A DNA stretch of 50,289 nt, taken from positions 1 through 50,289 of the forward strand of contig CAZVWH010000009.1 of the NCBI GenBank assembly GCA_964631175.1. The letters run 5' to 3'. Of this stretch, positions 23,822 through 31,962 are shown piece by piece. A model generated the notes under the pieces. That model was not told where the DNA came from. It made no database searches and saw nothing but the letters and a program-made list of their open reading frames with translations. Each line of letters opens with the position of its first letter. Position 1 is the first letter of the stretch. Source of the stretch: CAZVWH01 sp964631175. GTDB lineage: Bacteria; Planctomycetota; Phycisphaerae; Sedimentisphaerales; Anaerobacaceae. A program made the translations under genes and the position numbers.

Positions 23822-24157
23822 CTGGCCTGACCCCCGAAAACTGTACCATTGTGGATTAGAGGGTATCCGATAAAATTGGTAGTTTTTTAATGAAAGAATA
23901 CCCACATGAAACGTAAATTTCACACACCAGGGAAGATCGTTAAAAAGCTTCGTGAAGCTGATGCGGCAGTCGCTTCAGGCAGTACGGTCGAACAGGTTTG
24001 CAGACAATTAAGAATCAGTGACGCGACCTACTACAACTGGCGAAAGCAGTACGGCCAGATGAAGCTAAACCAGGTCAAACAGCTAAAGACTCTTCAAAAA
24101 GAGAATACCCGGCTCAGAAAGTTGGTGTCCGATCTGGCAATCTATATTCGATACTAA
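23822..24157 (+). mobile_element. IS3-family (IS51/IS407-type) insertion sequence remnant with truncated orfA
   Basis: Begins with an IS3-type inverted-repeat end (TGGCCTGACCCCCGAAAACT). An 83-codon frame at 23906-24157 encodes the OrfA helix-turn-helix protein (FHTPGKIVKKLREADAAVA, then a LRISDATYYNWRKQYG helix and a leucine-zipper-like QLKTLQKENTRLRKLVSDLA). It breaks off where the second 59-bp repeat begins; the last few residues come from repeat sequence. The catalytic OrfB with the DDE triad, and the right end, are absent, so the element cannot move by itself. Confidence 0.85.
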
Positions 24158-24208
24158 ATGCATGGGTTGAATGCCTAAGATACTTAGGTATTGTGACTAC
24201 ATAAAGAC
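24150..24208 (+). repeat. 59-bp direct repeat, right copy
   Basis: Same orientation as 23763-23821, three differences. It starts inside the last codons of the truncated transposase frame and includes its stop codon. Confidence 0.9.
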
Positions 24209-24609
24209 TCATATCGGTCTAAGAGCCCGAGGGGCTTTGATGCTCTATGGATTAGAAAAGAAGGACGAGTCACGAGGGACGAGAGACGAGGGGCGAGAGA
24301 CAAATTCTTAGCCGTTAACTCGTCTGGGCCTGACTACGGCGAAGCGCTTCGCCGAGACGAGAAGACTACACCCTGACACGGCGTAGCAAAGGCGGGTAAA
24401 ATCTGATTGTATTTGTTGGCCTTAAGTAGTAATATTGCTTGAAATTATTCATCCTTCGTAGTTCCAGTTCATCCTTCGTAGTACTACGGAGAATGGACCT
24501 GTGCAGTCCCTTAGGTAAGTAGGCACTACGGAGAATGGACTTGCGGTAAACAGATTAAGGAAAAGGAGAAATGGCAAACGATAATGGAAAAGCTGATTTT
24601 AAATATGAA
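24209..24609. repeat. Repeat-rich spacer upstream of the Y1 transposase
   Basis: Contains a GACGAG-type tandem (24256-24300), two TTCATCCTTCGTAGT words (near 24450 and 24470) and two ACTACGGAGAATGGAC words (24485 and 24525) that pair with them imperfectly. No gene seen. Confidence 0.6.
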
Positions 24610-24630
24610 CCCTGTAGATAAACCACAGGG
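24610..24630 (-). repeat. REP-like hairpin upstream of the Y1 transposase
   Basis: Arms CCCTGT and ACAGGG with the loop GGTTTATCT when read on the minus strand. It shares the GGTTTATC core with the hairpin at the other end of the transposase gene, in opposite orientation. Confidence 0.75.
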
Positions 24631-24647
24631 CTTTCGGAGAGTGAAAA

Positions 24648-25136
24648 ATGCAAAAGGTTTTGGGGTATATGTTGACTTGGACGGCTTATGGCAGCTGGTT
24701 GCAGGGAGACAGACGCAAATACGTCAAAAACGGCAAAATCCTCGACCCTAATCCTTCACTGGAGAGTAAAAATAAGGAAAACATGAAGTATCCAAAAGTA
24801 TCGTTGACCACTGCACAAAGAAAAATCATCAAAAAGGCTATAATTGAGGAATCTGCCGGCTTAAATCAGAAGATTTACGTAATTGCTATCAGAAAAAGTC
24901 ATATCCATTTGGTAACGGATTGTAATTTTATTTCGGCTGCTTCTGCAGTGAGTCATTACAAAAATGCAGCAAGGCTGGCTATGGAAAATAATGGTTTTGT
25001 CGGCAGGTTGTGGACAAAGGGATTTAGTGTTCGTTATTGTTTCGATGAAAACCAGTTAAATAAGGTAATCCAATATGTAAACCGCCACAACCAAAAATCC
25101 CCATCCAAAAGCCCACCGGTTTATCCGGTGGGTTAA
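24648..25136 (+). CDS. REP-associated tyrosine transposase (Y1/IS200-like)
   Basis: 162 residues. Single-strand transposase/relaxase fold with the HUH motif as His85-Ile-His87 (IRKSHIHLVTD) and a nucleophile Tyr near 143 (LNKVIQYVNRHN). The opening WTAYGSWLQGDRR is typical of RAYT proteins, which act on REP palindromes rather than on full IS ends. GGAGAG lies before the ATG at 24648. The last eight codons and the stop are encoded by a hairpin of the REP-like family (25112-25132). Hairpins with the same loop core lie on both sides. Catalytic residues look intact. Confidence 0.85.
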   Translation: MQKVLGYMLTWTAYGSWLQGDRRKYVKNGKILDPNPSLESKNKENMKYPKVSLTTAQRKIIKKAIIEESAGLNQKIYVIAIRKSHIHLVTDCNFISAASAVSHYKNAARLAMENNGFVGRLWTKGFSVRYCFDENQLNKVIQYVNRHNQKSPSKSPPVYPVG

Positions 25137-25221
25137 TATCCCCCACATTTATTTTGGGGGATTAATAATGTCCCCCACCGGTTTATCCGTAATCCGAAAG
25201 CCCCCAAGTTCATCTTGGGGG
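25112..25221 (+). repeat. Cluster of REP-like hairpins downstream of the Y1 transposase
   Basis: 25112-25132: arms CCCACCGG/CCGGTGGG, loop TTTAT. 25140-25160: CCCCCA/TGGGGG around an ATTTATT loop. 25171-25188: a truncated copy (CCCCCACCGGTTTATCCG). 25201-25221: CCCCCAAG/CTTGGGGG, loop TTCAT. Related elements lie at 17683-17702 and 33039-33057. Confidence 0.85.
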
Positions 25222-25408
25222 GTCATATCCCTGGTAATCACCAATCTCCAATTACCAATCATTTGTATTATTCAATTTGCACTCTGTCCAGCAAGTCGGT
25301 ATAATCACGAGCACCAAATCCGCGGAATTTCAACTGAGGGCGAAGGATATAAGACGGAAGTGTTGGATAATATTATGTTATATGTTAAATCCCAGATAGA
25401 AAATTTGA

Positions 25409-26476
25409 ATGACACGGACGGAGAAGTGTATCTACTGTGGTAACTCGTTTAATCCAAACAAAGGAGAGGGAGATCATATTATTCCAGTACAATTAGGGGA
25501 GTTCAGAAACGATATCCGGTTTCGCAGAATTTGTACTTTGTGCAATAGTAAAATAGGCAGATCTGAACAACAATTTCTATTATGTGGGATAGAAAGCTTT
25601 TTCAGGGATTTAGTTAAGCCGAAGATTCCCAAAAAACGACAGAGAGGTCGTTCTCAAATCAAAGCATCTATGGGAGTTCCAGGTCCTCAGTCTACAATTG
25701 ATCATGGCGATCACCGAGAATTAGTCAAGCGGTCAAAAGATAATCCAACAAACATCTTTCCGGTCAATCAAATTGTAATACATGATGATCAAGGAAATGA
25801 GTACTTTATAGAGTTGTTTAGCGGAATGTGTCCAGAACACTTAAAAGCCAAGTTAGAAAAATATGGTATAAGTAAGATTAATAAGATATGGCTTCATTGG
25901 GACATGGAGCATCAGTCTGAGTTTCAGCAGCTTATGAAAAAAACGTGGCCAAAGTCAGAACTGCACAGTTTGCCTGAAACAGAAGCGGGAATCCCGCAGG
26001 TAAAGGGACGTATAACATTTAAGGTGACCGACCATTACTTCCGTTCACTTGCTAAGATAGCATTCCACTACTATTTAGTCCATTCCCGTCGTGGTTTTCG
26101 AGGTGATGAACAATGTTTTGGACCAATGCGTGATTTCATCATGAACGGCGGTAATGACAAAACTTTTTTTAATCAATCTGGCCCTAAATTCGTTATACCA
26201 TTTGGTGAGATTCCTTCCGGTTGTGTAATAACACCCAATCAGTGGTGTCATATAATAGCTGCTGATGAGACTAACAAAGTAGCAGTCGTATATCTTCAGT
26301 TGTTTGTAGGACGTGGTTGTGTTCCCAAACCCCATCACATTAAATTGGCGGACATAAATAGTTCGATCTTAATACCAAGCTCAACGTGGGGTCATGTTTA
26401 TTTGTATGACGAATCACAAAGGTCGGATCGCTACGCAGGACGAGTCGAAGAGGCTCAAATAACAAGATTACGATAG
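25409..26476 (+). CDS. HNH endonuclease-like protein
   Basis: 355 residues. The N-terminus is an HNH module: Cys-x-x-Cys (KCIYCGNSF), GDHIIPVQLG with the catalytic His, and the second zinc pair CTLCNSKIG with the Asn. A basic Lys/Arg-rich stretch follows (KPKIPKKRQRGRSQIK). The remaining ~250 residues, with HYYLVHSRRGFRGDEQ and further aromatic and His residues, are not recognised. The gene sits in an AT-rich island between a transposase and a channel-like gene, and codon use looks different from the flanking housekeeping genes, which suggests recent transfer. A role in restriction or defence is possible but unproven. The ATG at 25409 has no obvious ribosome-binding site. Confidence 0.75.
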   Translation: MTRTEKCIYCGNSFNPNKGEGDHIIPVQLGEFRNDIRFRRICTLCNSKIGRSEQQFLLCGIESFFRDLVKPKIPKKRQRGRSQIKASMGVPGPQSTIDHGDHRELVKRSKDNPTNIFPVNQIVIHDDQGNEYFIELFSGMCPEHLKAKLEKYGISKINKIWLHWDMEHQSEFQQLMKKTWPKSELHSLPETEAGIPQVKGRITFKVTDHYFRSLAKIAFHYYLVHSRRGFRGDEQCFGPMRDFIMNGGNDKTFFNQSGPKFVIPFGEIPSGCVITPNQWCHIIAADETNKVAVVYLQLFVGRGCVPKPHHIKLADINSSILIPSSTWGHVYLYDESQRSDRYAGRVEEAQITRLR

Positions 26477-26501
26477 AAATACTTTGAAAAATAGAAAAAT
26501 A

Positions 26502-26530
26502 TTGACGATCATCTCTTTTGTTTATATTAG
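26502..26530 (+). promoter_or_regulatory. Probable sigma70-type promoter before the channel-like gene
   Basis: TTGACG (26502-26507), 17-nt spacer, TATTAG (26525-26530), five of six and four of six matches to consensus. It would give a leader of about 125 nt to the ATG at 26661, so the channel gene may be expressed separately from the HNH gene. Confidence 0.5.
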
Positions 26531-26660
26531 CATAATGGCAGCATAAATCAGTCTGAGGCTAATAAATCCGCCACACAGATTAGCGGATAAATTTTTAATC
26601 AATCTGGTGTTTAGAACGGGCTGAATCGTGTTGTAGATTATTATATTGGCCTAATACAAA

Positions 26661-27437
26661 ATGAGAAGAAAAGACTACAAAAATCTATGGCCAGAGGCTG
26701 AGAGAGAAATTGATAATAAAGATTGGCGTAAAGCTCTTATAAACTGGGCAAAAAAAATAAACTGTATGATCGAGGATAATACATATATCCCCAAATATTC
26801 CAAATATACACGTGAAATTGTGAAATTGGCCAGATTAAAAAGAAAAGAAGAACAAAGGATAGCACATACAGCATGTCAAGACATATTGATTGGTACCGTG
26901 ACCTCTCTAATCAATATTGGAAGAGGGTATAAGAGATATCCTAAGATGGCTTTATATTATTCATGCGAACATGAAAGAAAATTATTTTGGATTAAAGGTG
27001 ATTATAAAGAATGGATTATTCAATGGTTATACTGGGTTTTAGCTGGTCGGCTTATGACGCCAGGTGGATTGATTCGCCTTTTTTTATCATTTAGCTTTGG
27101 TGCCGCAATTATCTTCTCTTTTTTCTACATAGGCGGCTTGGAATGGACAGATGTTACTCGTAAAGATACAATTGAATGGTATCATTACTTTTATTTTAGC
27201 GGTTTAACTCTTACTACACTTGGATATGGTGATTTACATCCAATCCCTTCAGATATATTGAGATGCTTCGTTTCAATATTTGAAGCTATAATAGGATATT
27301 TATTACTTGGCTTAATGGTGGCGGGTTTTGTCCATTTTAATACCCAGCCTAATTGGCAACACAAAATAGACCTTAGCGGTAAAATTAGATCATATGAAAT
27401 AAAATGGGACAAGCTTTTAACAAATCACTTAACCTGA
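26661..27437 (+). CDS. Two-helix potassium-channel-like protein
   Basis: 258 residues. The N-terminal ~125 residues are cytoplasmic, basic and rich in Lys, Trp and Tyr. Then comes helix one (LIRLFLSFSFGAAIIFSFFY), a pore helix with the selectivity filter TTLGYGD (LTLTTLGYGDLHP), helix two (ISIFEAIIGYLLLGLMVAG-like) and a short basic C-tail. This is an Ion_trans_2 type channel subunit that would assemble as a tetramer in the inner membrane. The N-terminal domain is not a known RCK or cNMP domain. The gene is AT-rich like its neighbour, the HNH gene. Whether the two work together is unknown. Confidence 0.8.
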   Translation: MRRKDYKNLWPEAEREIDNKDWRKALINWAKKINCMIEDNTYIPKYSKYTREIVKLARLKRKEEQRIAHTACQDILIGTVTSLINIGRGYKRYPKMALYYSCEHERKLFWIKGDYKEWIIQWLYWVLAGRLMTPGGLIRLFLSFSFGAAIIFSFFYIGGLEWTDVTRKDTIEWYHYFYFSGLTLTTLGYGDLHPIPSDILRCFVSIFEAIIGYLLLGLMVAGFVHFNTQPNWQHKIDLSGKIRSYEIKWDKLLTNHLT

Positions 27438-28123
27438 TCGCTATCCCACCTCGCTCCATAGCAACGTGTGGCAGCCACTAAACCCCATGTCTTTGTCCTC
27501 CATAAGGAGTCCTTAGGACTACGAAAGGTGAAATCGTCAAGATGCCTTACGGCAGTGCAAGCCTGCCTTCGCCGAAGCGGCTACGCGCAGGCAAGTCACA
27601 ACGATTCAATTTTTTGTAGATTTTTGATTCTTAAAGTAGTCCACAAGTATATAGGCATATACTTATAGCTCTGCCACAGGTACAGTACTTGACTTGCCCA
27701 AATTTTAAAATGAAAACAAAAAACTCATCGAAATCTTCGAGAAGAAAATCAAGGACAAAATCTCCAAAGTCTGGAGTTAGAAATAGTAAATTGACGAGAC
27801 AATTTCCGTCCAATGTTCCTGAAATTTTGCTTGTTTTTTTTGCCGTTTTTGGGTATAATGTGACCTCGTAATGGGCTTGGCCATGCCTAACGGCACGCGT
27901 ATAGTGTATCATGTATTGCGTATATAAGAGAATAGCATATCATAGTTAGCGGATCCCGAAGAGCCGAATTTCTTTCGGCCCGGCCAACAGACAATATCGA
28001 ATCTCGAAGGGACGTCCAATTAACTAATTCGCCAATTCGCTAATTCTCTAACTCACGCAGTCTTAGCGGAATCGGCAGTTAATGCCAAAGCCAAGCTAAT
28101 CAGAGGAAAAAACGACTATAATT

Positions 28124-28411
28124 ATGACTATTATTATGCAAAACAAAGCCAATTTAAAAAATGAACAAATGGATATAAAGTTAAATATAACAAGGGATTA
28201 TGAGAAAAAATTGCACTGGACACTTGGTGAAAACAAAGCCAATCAAAGCCAATCCGCCATAGGCGGACAAGTTTCGGAAAACAGAGGTTTACCCGCCTCC
28301 GGCGGGATAGAGGACGGAGGGCAGATGGCAGTCCCGTTAGGGATGGCTTACGCCAAAGACGGAAGGCGGAGGAAAGAACTGCATACATTTGTTTATATAA
28401 TAGCCCTTTAA
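28124..28411 (+). other. Repeat-derived frame with a QNKAN-type opening, possibly not a gene
   Basis: The frame reads MTIIMQNKANLKNEQMDIKL, then ENKANQSQSAIGG, before entering the AGTCCCG repeat. I recall proteins with similar QNKANF/ENKANQ pieces as repeated, poorly conserved predictions in Phycisphaerae genomes, so this looks like a copy of a dispersed element rather than a functional gene. The C-terminal third is plain repeat sequence. No ribosome-binding site. Confidence 0.4.
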
Positions 28412-28489
28412 ATTAACCGAGCACCCATAATTGTTAGTTAAGCAAATCCAAATAGCTCAAATCGCTGAGCAAGTTTAACACAATGTTGC

Positions 28490-28519
28490 ATACGTAAAGC
28501 GCGTACGCGCTTTACGTAT
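28490..28519. terminator. 30-nt perfect palindrome followed by T-run
   Basis: Perfect two-fold palindrome with half-site ATACGTAAAGCGCGT. It is followed after five bases by seven T (28524-28530), so on the plus strand it could be a very strong intrinsic terminator, or a protein-binding site. Confidence 0.65.
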
Positions 28520-28544
28520 AAGCTTTTTTTCTTTCGATTGATCG

Positions 28545-28567
28545 TTAATACGCCGCAGGCGTATTAA
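28545..28567. repeat. 10-bp-stem hairpin next to the palindrome
   Basis: TTAATACGCC and GGCGTATTAA around a GCA loop, about 25 nt after the palindrome at 28490. Confidence 0.75.
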
Positions 28568-29403
28568 TGCGAAATAAAAGAACCGACTTGTGCCGTTTCT
28601 AATAAATAAGTACAACTTTTTTATGCACGTAAGGCAGCATTGATACACGAATATTCGAGATTGCCACGTCGGCCAGGAGATGGCCTCCTCGCAATGACCT
28701 TTTTAATAGATTCCTCGGCTTCGCTCGGAATGACGACTGAAGGCAGAGGACAGTCCCGTTAGGGATGGCTTACGCCAAAGACGGAGGACAGCGTGCAGAG
28801 ACGAGGGAAGACGGACGAGAGACGAACCATCTAATAACGAATTACGAACAATGAACTCCGAACTCTGAACAACGACAGAAAACGGACGACAGTCCCGTTA
28901 GGGATGGCTTACGCCAAGGACCCTCCGCCGCACTACGTGCTTTGCAGGGCAAGCAAACAGAGGACCCGCTGAAGGCGGGTCGCCGTCCTTCTCCGTAGAA
29001 GTTATACTACGAAGTCCGCTAGGGGATGCCTTACGCCAATGACCCTCCGCCGCACTACGTGCTTGGCAGGGCAGGCGAACAGAGGACCCGTCGAAGGCGA
29101 GTCGCCGTTCCGGCGACGGCTAAACACCGGCAAATAAAATTGGGGATTATATATTTTGGGGATTAAGCTCGTATGTTATTGATGCTTGTTTTTTTTTATA
29201 AGTCCAGCTACAGTTTGAGCGTGTAACTTGAGTTTGGCTTAGCTCTGCCTAATCACTTCACTCATAAATTAACCTATCACCAATTACCGCCTGTCTAATA
29301 CTTCCAGAAAGCGTAATATCCCACAAAATCATTGATGTTGCTACTATAATAAGGTATATTAGCACATCGACAATGTGGTAAATCTTACGTGGAGGTTGTG
29401 AGC

Positions 29404-31932
29404 ATGCGGCTGATTACATGTACTTTAATCCTGTTAGGATTGACTGCGGCCTATTGCAGCAGTGTTAATGCAAAGCAAGTAGATTTTTCGCTCGAGAGCC
29501 AGAGGGGCAATGAAGCCACCGATGATATTTCAGCATACTACGGATTCGAGGAAATAGAGATAATCAAGCTGGACTGGGGCATACAAGACCTAAGAATTGC
29601 TGATTTTAACGGTGACGGCCGAAATGATATGGCAGTGGTCAACAATAGAAAGGCCAAGATTGAACTGCTTATTCAAAAAGAGGCTGTTGGGCCGGGTGAA
29701 ACAAAGGTTGCTGTTGACCCTAATGATATAGATGTGAATATAATCAATCCGCCTACCCGTTTTGACAGACATAGTGTGCCGGTGTCGCAAAAAGTTTATA
29801 GTTTCGTCTGTAGAGATTTGAATTCAGATGGGATGCCGGACCTGGCTTTCTATGGCGAGCCAAAAGGCCTATATGTAATATTGCAAAAAGCCGGCGAGCC
29901 TGAAGCGAACGAGTTACAGTCGTTAAGCTGGTGGCCAAGCCACTGGCGAACCAGACAGAGAATAGCCATTGATGACGGTCTTACAACCCCCAACGCGCTG
30001 GTATGTGCTGATTTGAATAATGATGGTACCAATGACTTGGCATTAGCTGGTCACGATGGTATCTATATCCTCTTGCAAAAAAGGAATGGCTCATTAGCTG
30101 AGCCAGCTAAATTCGCCACTACCGCACTTACATTAGGCGTTGAAGTGGGTGATTTAAATGGCGACGCTATAAACGATCTTATCCTTGTAACAAACGACAG
30201 CGAAAAGACGGTGCATGTGAGGTTTGGACTTGAGTCGGGACAGCTCGGGCCGCAGATACGATTTTTTATCGAGAAGCCTTTGCTATTCGAGCTTTATAAT
30301 CTGGATGGAAAACCTGGCGACGAAATACTGACTGTTGATGCAATAAGTAAACGGCTGATTTGCTACAAGTTTGCCGCTGAAGACCGAAAAAATACCGATT
30401 GGCCGATCCTTTTTTATCCACTTACTTCAGGTGAAGGTAGTACACAACGCGATTTGGCTATTGGCGATTTCGACGGCGACAGTTTGGCGGATATCGTGAT
30501 AAGTGACCCGGGCGCTGCGGAGCTTATATTGTATAAGCAAATGGCGGGACTTGGATTGGCTGAGCCGGTGAGATTTCCTGCTTTTGCCGATATTGTGTGT
30601 TTATCTGCCGCTGATATCGAAGGTGATGGCAAAACTGAGCTGGCGGTTTTGAGTGTTAGGGAAAAGGTAATCGGTATCAGTAAATTTGAAGATGATAGAT
30701 TGTCGTTCCCTGAGCCTATTGATTTAGCTGGTGAGCCGCTGGCAATGGAGCTTGCCGATATTGACCGCGACGGCAGTACAGACTGTGTTTACATTTCCAG
30801 GGACAACAATGACACCAGATTCCTGAGAATTTGTGACAATGTTGCATCGGCGAGCGGTTCTGAATCTTCGCCGAATAAAGAGCCGGCTTTGGAACTTGAA
30901 AAGCTTAGCGCTAATCCTGATGGTTTGAAGGTGCTTGATGTCGATCAGGACGGTTTGCAGGACGTCCTGATATTTGTCAGCTATGAGCTTCCAATCTTAG
31001 TGCGACAAGTACGAAAGCCTGTCCCTGCCACAAGGCGTCCTCCGTCAGTCCGCAGGACGCCTAACGGCGGAGTCCCTATGACTGCGGAGAGCTCGGTCGA
31101 GGGAATGGAATTTGAAATGGTTGATTCGCCTGCGGCTCAGATGAGCTTGATTAAAGATGCGAGTCTGCATTCGATAACTGTGGCGGATATAGATGGCAAA
31201 CCAGGCGAAGAGCTGATGTTGGCACAAAAGAATTTCGCCAGGAGCCTGGTTTTAACAGCAGGCAGAAGCTGGAGTATCATCGACCAGTACAATGCTAAAA
31301 GCAAGGAGAACCAAATATCTGCTGTAGCTGCTTTTGATATCAACGACGGCGGCTCGGAGGCTGGGCCGGCTATCCTGCTGTTAGACGGTCAGAAGGGTCA
31401 GCTTCAAATACTTAAAGCCGATGATGATAAGACTTATCGTTTTGAAAGAGAGCTGAATGTCGGCAAGTGGAATGTTACAGCTCATTTAAAAATGCTGTTC
31501 GCACCGCTTACCGGCAATGAATGTAAATGTATCCTGTTGTTTGACGGTGGGAAGTTTGCGCTGATAGTGCCACCGAGCAGTAGTAAAGCTAAATACAATT
31601 TGGAGCAGCAGTTTAATTACGAGACCAAAATAAAAGATGGTATGTACGGCAACCTGACATCAGGGGACATTAACTCAGACGGACTATCAGACATTATTAT
31701 GGTTGAATACAATCGTAACAATATCGAAATACTTGCGCTTGATCACGATAATAATCCGATTCCCGCTATGCGTTTTAAAATATTCGAGCAAAAAAGTTAT
31801 CGCGATAGCAACCGTCGTGTTCTGTCCGGCATCGAGCCGCGAGAGCTAAGCGTTGCTGATGTTACAGGTGACGGCAAAGACGATTTAGTCACTATTATTC
31901 ACGATCGCATAATTATTTATCCCCAAGACTGA
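29404..31932 (+). CDS. Secreted FG-GAP/VCBS repeat protein
   Basis: 842 residues. The ATG at 29404 follows GGAGG by 8 nt and opens a signal peptide (MRLITCTLILLGLTAAYC, likely cut after VNA); the longer frame begins with a less likely GTG. At least ten Ca-binding repeats of the D-x-N/D-x-D-G-x-x-D type follow (DFNGDGRNDMAVV, DLNSDGMPDLAFY, DFDGDSLADIVIS, DVDQDGLQDVLIF, DINSDGLSDIIMV, DVTGDGKDDLVTI), which fold as beta-propeller blades. Such proteins are usually secreted or cell-surface and of unclear target. At about residues 543-557 a palindromic repeat (31033-31062) is read through in-frame, inserting a Pro/Arg-rich stretch. mnmA follows 30 nt later. Confidence 0.85.
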   Translation: MRLITCTLILLGLTAAYCSSVNAKQVDFSLESQRGNEATDDISAYYGFEEIEIIKLDWGIQDLRIADFNGDGRNDMAVVNNRKAKIELLIQKEAVGPGETKVAVDPNDIDVNIINPPTRFDRHSVPVSQKVYSFVCRDLNSDGMPDLAFYGEPKGLYVILQKAGEPEANELQSLSWWPSHWRTRQRIAIDDGLTTPNALVCADLNNDGTNDLALAGHDGIYILLQKRNGSLAEPAKFATTALTLGVEVGDLNGDAINDLILVTNDSEKTVHVRFGLESGQLGPQIRFFIEKPLLFELYNLDGKPGDEILTVDAISKRLICYKFAAEDRKNTDWPILFYPLTSGEGSTQRDLAIGDFDGDSLADIVISDPGAAELILYKQMAGLGLAEPVRFPAFADIVCLSAADIEGDGKTELAVLSVREKVIGISKFEDDRLSFPEPIDLAGEPLAMELADIDRDGSTDCVYISRDNNDTRFLRICDNVASASGSESSPNKEPALELEKLSANPDGLKVLDVDQDGLQDVLIFVSYELPILVRQVRKPVPATRRPPSVRRTPNGGVPMTAESSVEGMEFEMVDSPAAQMSLIKDASLHSITVADIDGKPGEELMLAQKNFARSLVLTAGRSWSIIDQYNAKSKENQISAVAAFDINDGGSEAGPAILLLDGQKGQLQILKADDDKTYRFERELNVGKWNVTAHLKMLFAPLTGNECKCILLFDGGKFALIVPPSSSKAKYNLEQQFNYETKIKDGMYGNLTSGDINSDGLSDIIMVEYNRNNIEILALDHDNNPIPAMRFKIFEQKSYRDSNRRVLSGIEPRELSVADVTGDGKDDLVTIIHDRIIIYPQD
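31033..31062 (+). repeat. Hairpin element in-frame inside the FG-GAP gene
   Basis: Arms AGGCGTCCT and AGGACGCCT with a 12-nt loop. The encoded residues (Arg/Pro-rich) break the usual propeller pattern; the frame is kept. The flanks resemble the CCTNACGGC words of the AGTCCCG repeat family. Confidence 0.7.
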
Positions 31933-31962
31933 ATCTGTTTCTGGTGGCTTGCACAGGTTAAA

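Larger units (their letters stand above)
27438..29388. repeat. About 2 kb of repeats and palindromes with no recognised gene
   Basis: In order: a family A copy at 27561-27597; a weak repeat-derived frame at 28124-28411 (separate entry); a 30-nt perfect palindrome at 28490-28519; a hairpin at 28545-28567; GTCATTGCGAGG-like element at 28656-28735; four copies of AGTCCCGTTAGGGATGGCTT-type (28330, 28752, 28891, 29012 with changes); two copies of GACCCTCCGCCGCACTACGT (28919 and 29041); a TCGCCGTTCC hairpin near 29100. Other short frames here are not convincing. Confidence 0.75.

Noticed and set aside
25168..25443. Plus-strand frame of 91 codons before the HNH gene
   Set aside because: It begins inside REP-like hairpins and overlaps the HNH gene start in a different frame.
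27631..27912. Minus-strand frame of 93 codons
   Set aside because: Composition is low-complexity Phe/Leu/Asp, there is no ribosome-binding site and it lies in repeat sequence.
28330..29060. Possible CRISPR array from the repeated AGTCCCG words
   Set aside because: The repeats are few, diverged and irregularly spaced (from about 120 to 420 nt), the intervening sequences are themselves repeat families, and no cas gene is in the window.
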